From Gammaproteobacteria bacterium (GTDB lineage Bacteria; Pseudomonadota; Gammaproteobacteria; VBWC01): a stretch of 64,000 nt of DNA. Position numbers and translations under genes: made by a program. This document shows positions 52,209 to 62,343 of the stretch, in pieces. Positions within the stretch are counted from its first letter, which is position 1. Every line of letters starts with the position of its first letter. Under the pieces are notes generated by a model. The model had not been told where the DNA came from. It did no database searches and saw nothing but the letters and a program-made list of their open reading frames with translations. The stretch spans positions 118,174 to 182,173 of the forward strand of contig VBWC01000018.1 in assembly GCA_006218035.1 (NCBI GenBank). Direction: 5' to 3'.

Positions 52209-54093
52209 CGAGCAATTCCCAGCGCCCGTAGGCCACGGCCAACTCCTGCTGTACCTGCTGGATGCGCGCCAGCGTTTCGGTGATGCGGTCCTTGTCCTGC
52301 TGGTAGAACTCGCCACGGCCAATCTGTTGTTCAAGTTCCTGTAGTTCGGCTTCGAGCTTCGCGATACGTTCAGGCAGCGAGGCGAGCTCGCGCTTTTCGC
52401 TATAGCTTAGCTTCGATACACCCGCGCGCTTCGCTGCACCGGTCTTCGCCGACGGTTGCGCTACGGCCACATCATGGCGCTCCACCGTTGCCGGCTTGCC
52501 GCCTGCCGCGCGCTGCCGCAGCCAGTCGTCGTAGCCGCCGACGTATTCGCTCACCTTGCCGTCGCCCTCGAATACAATGGTGCTGGTGACGACGTTGTCG
52601 AGAAACGTCCGGTCATGGCTGACCAGCAACAGCGTGCCGTCGTATTCCATCAACAGCTCCTCGAGCAGTTCCAGCGTATCGACGTCCAGATCGTTGGTCG
52701 GCTCGTCGAGCACCAGCATGTTGGCCGGCTGCGTGAACAGCTGCGCCAGCAGCAAGCGGTTGCGCTCGCCGCCGGACAGCGCCTTGACCGGCGAGTCGAT
52801 ACGCTCCGGCGGAAACAGAAAATCCCTCAGGTAACCGACGACATGGCGCGGTCGGCCGCGCACGTTAACGTAATCGCTGCCCGGACTGAGGTTCTCGCGC
52901 ACGGTCTTGTCGAGATCAAGATCGGAGCGGTACTGATCGAAATAGGCCGTCTTCAGCCGCGTGCCCATAACAACCTCACCGCGATCCGGCACCAGCTCGT
53001 TGAGGATCAGCTTCAGCAGCGTGCTCTTGCCCGAACCGTTCGGCCCGATGATGCCGATGCGATCGCCGCGCATGATGCGCGTGGAAAAATCGTCGATGAT
53101 GCGCTGCTCGCCATAACCGAAACTCACGTGGCGCAGGTCGGCGACCAGCTTGCCTGAAAGCGAGCCGCTGTCCAGATCGAGACTGACACTGCCGGCGGTG
53201 GCTATGCGGCGGCGGCGTTCGCTGCGCAGCGCCTGCAATGCCCGCACGCGCCCTTCGTTACGCGTGCGCCTTGCCTTGACGCCCTGGCGTATCCACGCCT
53301 CTTCTGCGGCGAGCCTCTTGTCGAATTTGGCGTGCTCGCGCTCTTCGATCTCGAGCATCTCCTGCTTCTTGCGCAGGTAAAAATCGTAGTCGCCGGGAAA
53401 CGATGTCAACCGGCCTCGATCCAGCTCGATGATGCGCGTTGCGAGATTCTTTAAAAAAGTCCGGTCATGCGTGATGAACATCAACGCACCGTTGAAGCCG
53501 CGCAGAAACTCTTCCAGCCAGAGAATCGCCGCGATGTCCATATGGTTCGTCGGCTCGTCGAGCAGCACCAGATCCGGCTCGCTGACCAGCGCCTGCGCCA
53601 GCATCACCCGCCGCCGGATTCCGCCGGAGCAATCCGCCAAACGCTTGTCGGCGTCCAGCGACAACCGGCTCAGCACGGTGTCGACCTTCTGTTGCAGGTT
53701 CCAGCCGTCGTTCACCTCGATACGCTGTTGCAGCTCGGCCAGCCGGTCGAGCGATACCGACATCGCCGCCGCGTCATGTATCGCATGGTGATAATCGCGC
53801 AACAGGCCGCCCAGCTCGCCGAGCCCGGACGCGACGACATCGTAGATCGTGCTCGCGGCGTCGGCCGGCACGTCCTGTTCCAGATGCGAGATACGCAGCG
53901 TGTCGCGATACCAGACCTCGCCGTCGTCCGGCACGGCCTCGCCGCTGATCACGCGGAACAACGTCGACTTGCCGGTGCCGTTACGGCCGACCAGACAGAC
54001 GCGCTCGCCGGGCTCGATCTGGAAATTCACGTGCGCAAGTAACGGGTGGTGGCCATAGGCCAGCGATACGTCGGTCAGCGTCAGGATAGGCAT
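52195..54093 (-). CDS. uup: ABC-F family ATPase Uup
   Basis: 632 aa cytosolic ABC-F protein. Two nucleotide-binding domains: Walker A GRNGTGKST and GPNGSGKST; signatures CSGGIRRRVMLAQAL and LSGGERNRLLLAQLF; Walker B LVLLDEPTNHMD and MLVLDEPTNDLD. Between them a linker (RKKQEMLEIEEREHAKFDKR), and at the end a coiled-coil tail (SLPERIAKLEAELQELEQQI) that identifies Uup. Uup acts on ribosomes/DNA junctions and affects transposon excision. The first signature has Cys in place of Leu. Confidence 0.95.
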   Translation of the reverse strand: MPILTLTDVSLAYGHHPLLAHVNFQIEPGERVCLVGRNGTGKSTLFRVISGEAVPDDGEVWYRDTLRISHLEQDVPADAASTIYDVVASGLGELGGLLRDYHHAIHDAAAMSVSLDRLAELQQRIEVNDGWNLQQKVDTVLSRLSLDADKRLADCSGGIRRRVMLAQALVSEPDLVLLDEPTNHMDIAAILWLEEFLRGFNGALMFITHDRTFLKNLATRIIELDRGRLTSFPGDYDFYLRKKQEMLEIEEREHAKFDKRLAAEEAWIRQGVKARRTRNEGRVRALQALRSERRRRIATAGSVSLDLDSGSLSGKLVADLRHVSFGYGEQRIIDDFSTRIMRGDRIGIIGPNGSGKSTLLKLILNELVPDRGEVVMGTRLKTAYFDQYRSDLDLDKTVRENLSPGSDYVNVRGRPRHVVGYLRDFLFPPERIDSPVKALSGGERNRLLLAQLFTQPANMLVLDEPTNDLDVDTLELLEELLMEYDGTLLLVSHDRTFLDNVVTSTIVFEGDGKVSEYVGGYDDWLRQRAAGGKPATVERHDVAVAQPSAKTGAAKRAGVSKLSYSEKRELASLPERIAKLEAELQELEQQIGRGEFYQQDKDRITETLARIQQVQQELAVAYGRWELLDEKG

Positions 54094-54183
54094 CGGCAGG
54101 CAAGTACAACCAGTGGCAACATCGGAAGGCGCAATGTACCGAAATTCCCGGCGCCTGTCGCGACATCCTGCGATATAAATACC

Positions 54184-54208
54184 GGGCCGGGAGCAACTCT
54201 CCCGGCCC
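54184..54208 (-). terminator. Hairpin after the delta-60 gene, probable terminator
   Basis: Minus-strand GGGCCGGGAG, loop AGTTG, CTCCCGGCCC, followed by GGTATTTAT: a strong 10-bp stem with a weak T-tract, 20 bp after the stop at 54229. Confidence 0.65.
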
Positions 54209-54228
54209 GTTGCCTTGCGGTCGAACGT

Positions 54229-56295
54229 CTACTTCAGGACAAACCCGGCCTGATGGTCGGTACCGTCCGGCAGGCGGATGATCACGACATATGTGCCGGT
54301 CAGCAGGTCGCGGCTGCTGAGGTTGTAGACCCACTGGCTATCCGACAGACGAAACACCAGACCGGAGTCGTTCGCCGCGCCGGCATCGAGATCCAGCGTG
54401 TCGATATCGAGCGGGCTGCCCATACGCTCCAGCCGGACGATCCGCGGCTTGTTCACCACATCCACCAGCGGCATGCCGCCGCAGGACAGCTCGAGCTTCA
54501 GCGGAAGCGTGCGGCCCTGCCTGAACGCCTTGTCGGGAAATGTGACGATTCCGCCGGCCGGTACCAGCATGTCCAGCGGCGGCTTCAGACCGCTGACCGC
54601 GACGCCTACCGTAATCAGAACGTCATCCGCAGCGGAATCCACCTGTCCGTCGTTGACGACCAGCGAGACGGTCGACGCCCCCAGCGCCAGCGTAACGATG
54701 GGGCCTGCACCGGCAACCGCGCCACCGCCTTCGGCAAACGGACCGGTCCACGCATAGCTCAACGCATCGCCGTCCGGATCGGAGGAGCCCGCGCCGTTCA
54801 GCATGACCGCTGCGCCGGCCGATGAGCTGCACATCACGACCTGGTCCGGTCCGGCATTCGCGACGGGCGGCTGATTCGTCACGACGGTCTCGCCGCTGTA
54901 ACGCGCCAACGCCACATCCGTATCGCCGCTGAAGGTCTTGCTATCGCCCACCAGCACCAGCTTACCGTCCGCCTGCATGACCAGCGCGTTGCCGAAATCG
55001 TCGCGGCCCAGTGCCGGCGCGCCGAATGGCGTGGTCACCAGCCCGGCCGTGCCGAAGGTCGCGTCCAGCGTGCCGTCGCTGTTATAGCGGGCCAGCGCGA
55101 AGTCGTTCCCGGATGCCGGCCCGGGTTCGCCGGTCGCGAAACCGCCGACGACAATCTTGCCGCTGCTCTGGATAACGACATCGTTGGTCGCGCTTTGAAA
55201 GGTTGGGAACGGCGTGATCACGATGCCGGTACCGCCGAACGAGGTGTCGAGACCACCGGTGGTCAGGTAACGCAACACCACCATGTCGGGCGCGCCGTTT
55301 CCTGCGTTGATCCGCGAACCGGCGGCGACGATCCTGCCATCGCCCTGGATGGCAACCGCGTTCGCGGTATCGATCGAGCTGCCGATGGTTGTCGTCACCT
55401 TGCCATCACCGTCGAACGTCGTATCCAGACTGCCGTCCGAGTTGTAGCGCACGACGGCGAGAATCGCGTTCGGAAAATGCGCAAGATCATAACTACGGCC
55501 AACCGCGACGATCTTGCCATCCGCCTGTAGCGCAAGATCAAGCGCCACGTCACCACTGCCACCGATGTCGGTGGTAACAATACCGTCGCCATCAAACAAG
55601 GTATCGAGCGACCCGTCGGTATTGTAGCGTGCCAGCGCGAAGTTCAGACCGTTTAGCGCCAGCCCGGTATTGCCGGCCACCACGATTTTGCTGTCGGGCT
55701 GTATCGCTATGGCGGAGCCCCCGGTGCCACTGCTCCCGGCGGAGGTAACGACGAAACCGCCGGACCCGAACGACAGATCCTGCGTACCATTGCTGTGGTA
55801 GCGGGCCACAATAATCCGCGCACCGGTCGTCAGCGGCGTAGTCTGAATGGTCCCGGCAGCGACGATCTTGCCATCGCCCTGCACCGCGACATCATAAAAC
55901 ACGCCCGGAAACCCAGGGTCGCTTTGCACCAGTCCGCCGACGCCAAAACCGGCGTCCAGGCCGCCTTCGGTGTTATAACGGGCGACCATAAAATGCTGCG
56001 TCGGGATCGTACCGGAATCATAGGTATAGCCGACGACAAGAATTTTTCCATCTGTCTGGATGGCAACACCGTTGGCCGAATCAATATCCGCTCCCGCCGC
56101 GGAAAAATCACTGACCACCTTGCCGCCGACGCCGAACGTCGGGTCCAGATCACCTGGCCCGGCAAACACCGCCGGCACCGGCGCGCCGCCGCACAGCGCG
56201 CCCGCCAGAACGATTATCGACAGCGCATGCCGCGCGACAGCTTTTTTTTTCGACGGCTGCACGTTACCGCAATCACCTGTCCCTTGTACCTGCAT
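54229..56295 (-). CDS. Secreted delta-60 repeat protein with PKD-like domain, 688 aa
   Basis: RBS AAGGAG upstream of ATG 56295. Signal peptide HALSIIVLAGALCGG to VFAG. At least seven delta-60 repeats follow, each with an LDxxFGxxGxV unit such as DLDPTFGVGGKVVSDF, SLDTLFDGDGIVTTDI and TLDATFGTAGLVTTPF, alternating with AxxxDGKIxxxG, forming a beta-propeller. A PKD/cadherin-like domain comes next (PPVANAGPDQVVM, SSDPDGDALSYAWTG) and a final beta domain ends GFVLK. Extracellular or surface location is expected; function unknown. It lies 142 bp downstream of the lodB-like gene. Confidence 0.85.
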   Translation of the reverse strand: MQVQGTGDCGNVQPSKKKAVARHALSIIVLAGALCGGAPVPAVFAGPGDLDPTFGVGGKVVSDFSAAGADIDSANGVAIQTDGKILVVGYTYDSGTIPTQHFMVARYNTEGGLDAGFGVGGLVQSDPGFPGVFYDVAVQGDGKIVAAGTIQTTPLTTGARIIVARYHSNGTQDLSFGSGGFVVTSAGSSGTGGSAIAIQPDSKIVVAGNTGLALNGLNFALARYNTDGSLDTLFDGDGIVTTDIGGSGDVALDLALQADGKIVAVGRSYDLAHFPNAILAVVRYNSDGSLDTTFDGDGKVTTTIGSSIDTANAVAIQGDGRIVAAGSRINAGNGAPDMVVLRYLTTGGLDTSFGGTGIVITPFPTFQSATNDVVIQSSGKIVVGGFATGEPGPASGNDFALARYNSDGTLDATFGTAGLVTTPFGAPALGRDDFGNALVMQADGKLVLVGDSKTFSGDTDVALARYSGETVVTNQPPVANAGPDQVVMCSSSAGAAVMLNGAGSSDPDGDALSYAWTGPFAEGGGAVAGAGPIVTLALGASTVSLVVNDGQVDSAADDVLITVGVAVSGLKPPLDMLVPAGGIVTFPDKAFRQGRTLPLKLELSCGGMPLVDVVNKPRIVRLERMGSPLDIDTLDLDAGAANDSGLVFRLSDSQWVYNLSSRDLLTGTYVVIIRLPDGTDHQAGFVLK

Positions 56296-56437
56296 GATGG
56301 TTCTCCTTGTCGCGAATACACGGTGGCCAAACGAACGACGTACTTCCGGACGCTAAACTAGAGAACAATCGATAAAACAGGAATGTCCAAAACTGACCTG
56401 ACGCAGGAGGACACAAAAAATATCTGCCGGCGATCGA

Positions 56438-57556
56438 TCAGCCACCGTCTGGCGCCAGGGAACCGGCGCGGCGCTGTTGCCAGAACGGTGCCGGTATCGC
56501 GCTGGCAAGATAGTATTTCTGGCGTTGCCGAAAATGCTCGTCCCGAACGCCCTGTAGCCAGCGCAGATACTCCGGCTGCCAGTCGGCGGATAGCAAACGC
56601 GCGGCCGCATAAAGACGCATGGCCTGCATACCTGACTCCAGTGCGAACGCGACCCCCTGGCCGCTCAGCGGATCGACCGCGCAGGCCGCATCGCCAACCG
56701 CAACCCACTGGTGACCGGCACCGGGTTGCAACCAGCCAACGCTTGCCGAACGTCCGTGCCAGCGGCGGCTAGCGACAGGCGCGGCTAACGCCGACGTCGG
56801 CACTGGCGTATCGGCATGCCAGGCCGGCCATTGCCGCAGGTCGGCCGCATGGACCTCGCGGGAATGCACGGACGACGTGCAGTAACCGGTAAATGTTCCG
56901 CCCGCTGGATGCGGCAGCGCGTACCACCAGCCACGCTCCGCCGCGGCGAGTGTCAGCATGTGATCCCTCGCCGCGACCGAGGCCTGGGTCTCGTCCCATA
57001 ACTGGAACGCCACCAAATCATCCTCGCACCGGTAGATTGCGCCGAGCGACTGTCGCAGGCGCGCGCCGCGCCCCGTCGCCAGTACCAGCAGCCGCGACCG
57101 CAGACCGACCAGCCCGGCCTCAGTCTGGACCGCAACGCGCCAGTCACCGTCGTCATGAAATTCGGCTGCGTTCGCCAGACCGGTGTACTGTTGCGCGCCG
57201 CGCGCCGCGGCCGCCGCCAGCATCGAATCATCGAACACCGTACGATCAACGACCCAGCCGGCGCCGCGCGGCATGAACGGCGCCAACCGTTCTACCGGAC
57301 TGTCGCCACCCCAGCTGGACCAGATGCCGGAACATTCAACCGCGCCTTGATCAGGCAAAAGGCGGAACACACCGAGCTCATGCAACAACGAACAGGTGCG
57401 CCCGGAAAGCAGCTCGACATTCGGTGAACGGTGGCTGCGTTGCGGACTGATAATGGCGACCGTCATTCCCGCCGCGGTCGCCGTCAGCGCCGCCGCCACG
57501 CCTGCGGGACCAGCGCCGATTATCGCCACGTCGAACCGTGTTGAATGTTGTTCCAT
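56438..57556 (-). CDS. lodB: LodB-like FAD-dependent maturation protein
   Basis: 372 aa flavoprotein of the tryptophan-halogenase/geranylgeranyl-reductase-like group. FAD motifs: VAIIGAGPAGVAAALTATAA at the N-terminus, LVLATGRGARLRQ (ATG motif), and VGDAACAVDPLSGQGVAFAL (GD motif). In characterised systems LodB acts on LodA precursor so that the Cys-Trp cross-link quinone cofactor can form. The assignment rests on direct linkage to a LodA homologue 44 bp upstream together with the FAD motifs. Confidence 0.85.
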   Translation of the reverse strand: MEQHSTRFDVAIIGAGPAGVAAALTATAAGMTVAIISPQRSHRSPNVELLSGRTCSLLHELGVFRLLPDQGAVECSGIWSSWGGDSPVERLAPFMPRGAGWVVDRTVFDDSMLAAAAARGAQQYTGLANAAEFHDDGDWRVAVQTEAGLVGLRSRLLVLATGRGARLRQSLGAIYRCEDDLVAFQLWDETQASVAARDHMLTLAAAERGWWYALPHPAGGTFTGYCTSSVHSREVHAADLRQWPAWHADTPVPTSALAAPVASRRWHGRSASVGWLQPGAGHQWVAVGDAACAVDPLSGQGVAFALESGMQAMRLYAAARLLSADWQPEYLRWLQGVRDEHFRQRQKYYLASAIPAPFWQQRRAGSLAPDGG

Positions 57557-57600
57557 CGGTCAGCGATCGCAATAGTTTGGAAACGACCGGAATGCTATTT

Positions 57601-59379
57601 TCAGGGAATGGTCGGCTCGCGTTCCAGCTCGAGATGGTAGTACTGGGGTCCTTCGCGCAGAATGCCGAACTTGTACCAGTGCTCGACCATTTCCTTTTTA
57701 ACCGGCGCGACGCCGCCCGACGGCCAGTTCCCGGTCACGCCACCGGTGGAGGCACGATCCCAGTTGACGCTCTTCTTCGGGCTGGCGTCGTAATCGGCCT
57801 TGGTCTGATACGCGATGTCGGGACGCTGCGCCGGCCACCAGCCGTTGCCGCTGTCGAGGCGGCATTCGAGAAAGTCGGCCTGCCACGGCACGGCCATCTG
57901 CCGCGAAAAATGACCGGCGCGAATCGGCGTGGCATCGCCAAGATACTGCGACAGCGCGGCGTGATTGATCCGGAACGGTTCGCTGAACAGCGCCTTGTTG
58001 CGGATCTGCCAGCTCACTTCAATGCCCGGATAGAACGCCGCGCCGACACAGTTTTCGAGTGCCGCCCGGTCCAGACCGTGCGGCGTGATGACCGCTGGCG
58101 GCAGTGGCGGCGGCAACACACCGGCGGCGGCAACGAAACTTCCTTTTGCCCATTGCTCCAGCAGCGCGTGCTGCGTCGGCGTCACGCTGACCATGCGGTG
58201 GGTGTGCGCCGGTTTGTAAGGCTCGTCGCCCTGCAGCTTCGGCATGTTCTTGGTACCGCCGGTTCCCGCCAGGCCGGGCGTGTGGATCCGGTCGAAAACC
58301 GCCTGCCGCGCCGCCTGCGCCGCCGCGCTCGAATCGCCGAGACTGATTTTCTTGACGCTGCTGTGAAAGAATTTCAGCATCTCGAACACGAACACCTGTT
58401 CGAGTCCGCGACGCAGAAACGGGTAGATCTCGTCGTTGTACGACGGTTTATACGCCGACAGTTTGGCCGCGCCGGCGGCCTTGAATTCCTTGTTGATATC
58501 GCCGAGCGACTTGAGCACGGTGATATACAGCGCGTCATTGGCCGGCAACGTCAGCTCGACCGCCGCCATGTTGTACAACACGTCATATAAAGTAATTACG
58601 CTGGCGAGAGACGGCGCGAAGTCGGGCGGCCCGCACATCACCCAGGCACCGGTGGCCTGCACGGTCTTTTGCTTGTTGTTCTTGTCACGTATGACCACCG
58701 TCGCCTTGACGGGGCCGTCGGAGACATCGTCGAACCAGTTATCGTTATTGGCATAGTGCACCAGTGGCGCGCCGCCGACCGAGCTTGACAGTCCCTGTCC
58801 CCCGATGACAATCAAACGGCCTTGCGCATCGGTGCGCAATTCACCGAGGTACTCGATCGGCGGCGACGGCGCTGGATTCGGCCAGAGTTCGCTGGCCGGA
58901 TTGCTGCTGCTTCCCTTGCTGAATTTTACCGGCGGCTTGCTTTTGCCGCTGATCGAGCGCGGCAATGGATCGATTTCCAGCCGACGCCGGTCGGCGGCAA
59001 AGGCGTCGTTACGCCGATTACCGGCCGGATGGGCCCGCTCCTCGCCCATCATGCCGTCGAACTTGAAAAACGATGCCTTGCGGTTGGCGAGATGCGCGGT
59101 CCAGTTGATCGCGACGCAATCCTTTTCATCGAGATTGATTTCGCGGCTGGCTTCGTACTTTCCGCCTTTGTCGACATATTCCCAGATGCGAAAGCGCGCC
59201 GCCTGCGGTTTGATCTTGCCGCCGGTTTTGAAATCGGGAACGGTCGTGCCGACGGTCGCATCGCCGGCCGCCGGCCGGCCGGGATACTCGGGGCCGATGA
59301 AAAAAGTATTGCGATCGGCATTGCCCACGCGCGCAATGCCGATCGCCGGATGGATTTTATAAACAGGTGGTAACGCCAC
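57601..59379 (-). CDS. lodA: LodA/GoxA-family cysteine tryptophylquinone amino-acid oxidase
   Basis: 592 aa, GTG start at 59379. The family oxidises amino acids (lysine at the epsilon-amine in LodA, glycine in GoxA), releasing ammonia and H2O2. Typical text: PVYKIHPAIGIARVGNAD at the start, WTAHLANRKASFFKFDG, and the cofactor regions ENCVGAAFYPGIEVSWQIRN with Cys444 and QMAVPWQADFLEC with Trp499, corresponding to the Cys516-Trp581 pair of LodA. No signal peptide is visible; LodA is exported without one in Marinomonas. It lies between the 978-aa gene (27 bp) and lodB (44 bp). Substrate not inferred. Confidence 0.92.
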   Translation of the reverse strand: MALPPVYKIHPAIGIARVGNADRNTFFIGPEYPGRPAAGDATVGTTVPDFKTGGKIKPQAARFRIWEYVDKGGKYEASREINLDEKDCVAINWTAHLANRKASFFKFDGMMGEERAHPAGNRRNDAFAADRRRLEIDPLPRSISGKSKPPVKFSKGSSSNPASELWPNPAPSPPIEYLGELRTDAQGRLIVIGGQGLSSSVGGAPLVHYANNDNWFDDVSDGPVKATVVIRDKNNKQKTVQATGAWVMCGPPDFAPSLASVITLYDVLYNMAAVELTLPANDALYITVLKSLGDINKEFKAAGAAKLSAYKPSYNDEIYPFLRRGLEQVFVFEMLKFFHSSVKKISLGDSSAAAQAARQAVFDRIHTPGLAGTGGTKNMPKLQGDEPYKPAHTHRMVSVTPTQHALLEQWAKGSFVAAAGVLPPPLPPAVITPHGLDRAALENCVGAAFYPGIEVSWQIRNKALFSEPFRINHAALSQYLGDATPIRAGHFSRQMAVPWQADFLECRLDSGNGWWPAQRPDIAYQTKADYDASPKKSVNWDRASTGGVTGNWPSGGVAPVKKEMVEHWYKFGILREGPQYYHLELEREPTIP

Positions 59380-59406
59380 GGAACCAGACCCCCGGGTTTG
59401 CCGTCG

Positions 59407-62343
59407 CTATACCGGCACCCATTCACCCTGCGGATTCTTCTGCCACTGAGGCAGCGTGGCGACGTCCCGCAACTTGAGCAGCGTCGTCGGCAGATGAACA
59501 TCCCACGGATCGCCATGCGGTATCTCCGCGCCGGGTGCCTTGTCGCGCTCACGGATCTCCTCGATGATGCTGACATACAGCGGACTGGTGATGGTCGGCA
59601 GATCGCCGCCGTCCCAGGTCTGCCCGGTGTCCATGAAATGGGCGACGGCCTTTTCAAACCCCGGCCTGACCGGCAACACGACGCGCGCCGCACCAGCCTT
59701 GATAAAATCCGCAAACAACGGATCGACGTCCTGTAGCAGCGACCGGTTGACCCAGTTGCCCTTGCGGCCCCAGAAATACGGGTACAAAAAGAACATGGAC
59801 TGTTCCCACTCGAACGCCTGCTCGAAGAAGCGGATGTATTTCCCTTCGGCGTAGGCCTCCGGCAGGTTCGCCTGCGGATAGCCCTGCACACTCGTCGTGA
59901 TGGCGCCGAACAGGTCGTAATGTTGCGCGGTGAACACCGAAATGGCGCTCTTCTTCAGTTCGGCACGTATCATCCGTTCGTTTTCCAGCGGATTGCGCCC
60001 CTGGATCTGCTGCGCCGCCTGCACTTCCAGCGCGGCGAGCTTGTCTTCGTAATCGCGCAGCAGCTTCTGGTAGGCCTGCAATATGGCAGTGTGGGTTTTC
60101 AACTTCCAGTCCATCAGCAGCCGGTCGGAACGCTGGCAATAGAGCTCGATGGACGCCACGTACACCTCCGCCTTCAGCGTCTTCAACGCAACCGCCACCA
60201 GCCCGGTTTCACCGGACAACGGAAACGCCCAGCCACCGTTATCGCTGAAGCGATTCATCGCCTTGCCGACGACAACGTCGACGGTACCGCCGCCCCAGCG
60301 GTTATACCAAACCGCCACATGACCGCTGATCGCGCTGTAGCCATCGAGCAACGGCACCTCGAACGCCTTGGTCGAACCCTCGTGCTCGCCACCCTTGCCT
60401 TCGAGCGCCTTGGACGCGGTCGTGTACGGCAGCGGCGGCGGACCGACGCCAGCGGCCTGATACAGCTTGACGTAATGCGCGTAGTTCCATTCTGAAATAT
60501 CCGCCGGCGTCAGCGTGAACGGCGACGGCTTGACCAGACCGGCCCCAACCTTCGGCTGGCTTCCCGTCGCGTAGAGCAGGAACGCCGCCGGCTCGGGAAT
60601 CATGATGTCGAACAACAAACGCTTGCCGTAGTTGAAGACCTGGGCCTCGTACACCTTGTCCACCCACTGGTACTGACCGATGACATGATCGGCGCCGGCC
60701 TTGTTGTCGATGCCGTGGGTGTTCTTCTCCTCGAATACCTCGATGGTCTTGAGGATGCGCTCCTCGCGCCGCCGTTCGAACACCTTGCTGGACGCCCGCG
60801 TTGTGACGTCCTTGCTGTAACTCGTCGCGACTTTTTTTGATTCTTCCTTGGACTGGTTCATCGCAAAATCTGCGGTCGCCTTGATCTCGACCATCGGACC
60901 GTATTTCGCCGTCACCGTCAGCCCCAGCTTCAGACTTTGATCCTGCTTCAGGACCTCGCTGGCCTCGGTCTTCAGTTCGAACCGTTCGGTGGTCTGCTGG
61001 TCGCGCTCCTCCTCCTTCTTGCCCTCGGTCTCGACCGTGAAGGTTTCCTCGGTGGTACGCGAACGGCGATGCATGCGCTCCTTGTATTCGCCGCGCAGGA
61101 TGTTTTCGATATGGGCGAGCTCACGACCCTCATAACGCTTCAGAAATTGCTTGACGACCAGCAGGTCACCAATACCGGCCGGCGTCACGCTGCCGTGTGT
61201 GCCGGGCACCGCCTTCGGTTTCGATTCGATATAGCCGGGATAGAACGCCTCGCTGACGTAGTAGTTGCTGCCGAGACGGCTGACCACGGTAAGCGGCGCG
61301 GCCGTCGCCTCAAACAGCTTCATTTCCACGTCGGCAAGTTCCACCGACAGCCGGTCGAGCGCCATCGGCACGGCAACCGTGGTCAGATCAATATTGCGCT
61401 GCGCCAGTACCGTACGTTCCGTCGCGCCAAACGCCGCCGTAACCTCGGGTTTCAGCAGCACGCGCGCCGCTGCCACTGATCTCAGCATACCGCCATCGGC
61501 GGCCGCAGACATGCTGAATGCCTCGGCACGAGCACCGGCGGGCTCGCTGCGCATTTCTCTTACCATTGGCGGCATGGCGCTGGCCGGCGATGGCTCCATC
61601 GCTTTGCTATCAGAGATGTCCTGATTTTTCGGCACATCGACGTGATCCGGACTGATGTGGGTCAGCATCGAATAGGTCGTATACAGCGCATTACGCTGCT
61701 GCTTCAGCGCGTCGCTGTCGAATGCCGTAACACCGCTCGCCATTACGGCGCTGCCGACCGATGCGGTCGCTCCGGCTTCGCGCTGCAACGGGATCGGGAA
61801 AATGCTATCCGGCAGCAACAGGGTCGCGGACATCGCATCGGCGAGCTTGCCGTGATCGGCCAGCGACCCGTCACCTGCCGCAACCGCATCAATCACGGCC
61901 ATCACGCGCAACAATCGCGCCGCGTGGTCGGCTACGACCGCGCCGTCCTGCCCGAGTATCGCGGCGGTGACGATCACATCACCAAGATACTGGCGATCGC
62001 GCGTGTAACTGGTGTTGGACACCAGCTGTTCGGCGTCGACGTCGAACAGTTTCGTAACAAGCTTGTTCAGACCGTCGAGCGGCATGTCGTCCACGCCCCG
62101 CAATTGCTTCGACAATTCGCTCAGCAGTTCGCCGTACTTGAGGTTATCGATCGATCTGATTTCCCGGCCACCGGCGCGAAATTCAGCGGCGATGCGCGAC
62201 GACGCCACGCGCGGATTCCCTGACACCCGCGCTTCGTTCAGTTGCGCCTGATAGTCGCCCGACGGCCGGACCCGGACGGTATCCTTCTTCGTATCGATAC
62301 GATCCGCCGGACGCGCCAGTACAAACCTGAATAATTCTTCCAT
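59407..62343 (-). CDS. Large unrecognised protein encoded with lodAB, 978 aa
   Basis: ATG 62343 with GGAG 7-8 nt upstream. No signal peptide or membrane helix. Residues 1-200 are mainly helical (LLSELSKQLRGVDDMPLDGL); 250-290 are Pro/Ala/Met-rich and probably flexible; 400-540 are highly charged, with an alternating Thr/Glu strand-like stretch (TTEETFTVETE, TTERFELKTE) and a segment YSKDVTTRASSKVFERRREE. Residues 555-600 hold the patch YQWVDKVYEAQVFNYGKRLL and IPEPAAFLLYATG; 750-800 form a coiled coil; the C-terminus is Trp/Pro-rich (FWGRKGNWVNRSLL, DTGQTWDGGDLPTITS). I do not recognise the family. Position implies a role with the oxidase. Confidence 0.85.
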   Translation of the reverse strand: MEELFRFVLARPADRIDTKKDTVRVRPSGDYQAQLNEARVSGNPRVASSRIAAEFRAGGREIRSIDNLKYGELLSELSKQLRGVDDMPLDGLNKLVTKLFDVDAEQLVSNTSYTRDRQYLGDVIVTAAILGQDGAVVADHAARLLRVMAVIDAVAAGDGSLADHGKLADAMSATLLLPDSIFPIPLQREAGATASVGSAVMASGVTAFDSDALKQQRNALYTTYSMLTHISPDHVDVPKNQDISDSKAMEPSPASAMPPMVREMRSEPAGARAEAFSMSAAADGGMLRSVAAARVLLKPEVTAAFGATERTVLAQRNIDLTTVAVPMALDRLSVELADVEMKLFEATAAPLTVVSRLGSNYYVSEAFYPGYIESKPKAVPGTHGSVTPAGIGDLLVVKQFLKRYEGRELAHIENILRGEYKERMHRRSRTTEETFTVETEGKKEEERDQQTTERFELKTEASEVLKQDQSLKLGLTVTAKYGPMVEIKATADFAMNQSKEESKKVATSYSKDVTTRASSKVFERRREERILKTIEVFEEKNTHGIDNKAGADHVIGQYQWVDKVYEAQVFNYGKRLLFDIMIPEPAAFLLYATGSQPKVGAGLVKPSPFTLTPADISEWNYAHYVKLYQAAGVGPPPLPYTTASKALEGKGGEHEGSTKAFEVPLLDGYSAISGHVAVWYNRWGGGTVDVVVGKAMNRFSDNGGWAFPLSGETGLVAVALKTLKAEVYVASIELYCQRSDRLLMDWKLKTHTAILQAYQKLLRDYEDKLAALEVQAAQQIQGRNPLENERMIRAELKKSAISVFTAQHYDLFGAITTSVQGYPQANLPEAYAEGKYIRFFEQAFEWEQSMFFLYPYFWGRKGNWVNRSLLQDVDPLFADFIKAGAARVVLPVRPGFEKAVAHFMDTGQTWDGGDLPTITSPLYVSIIEEIRERDKAPGAEIPHGDPWDVHLPTTLLKLRDVATLPQWQKNPQGEWVPV

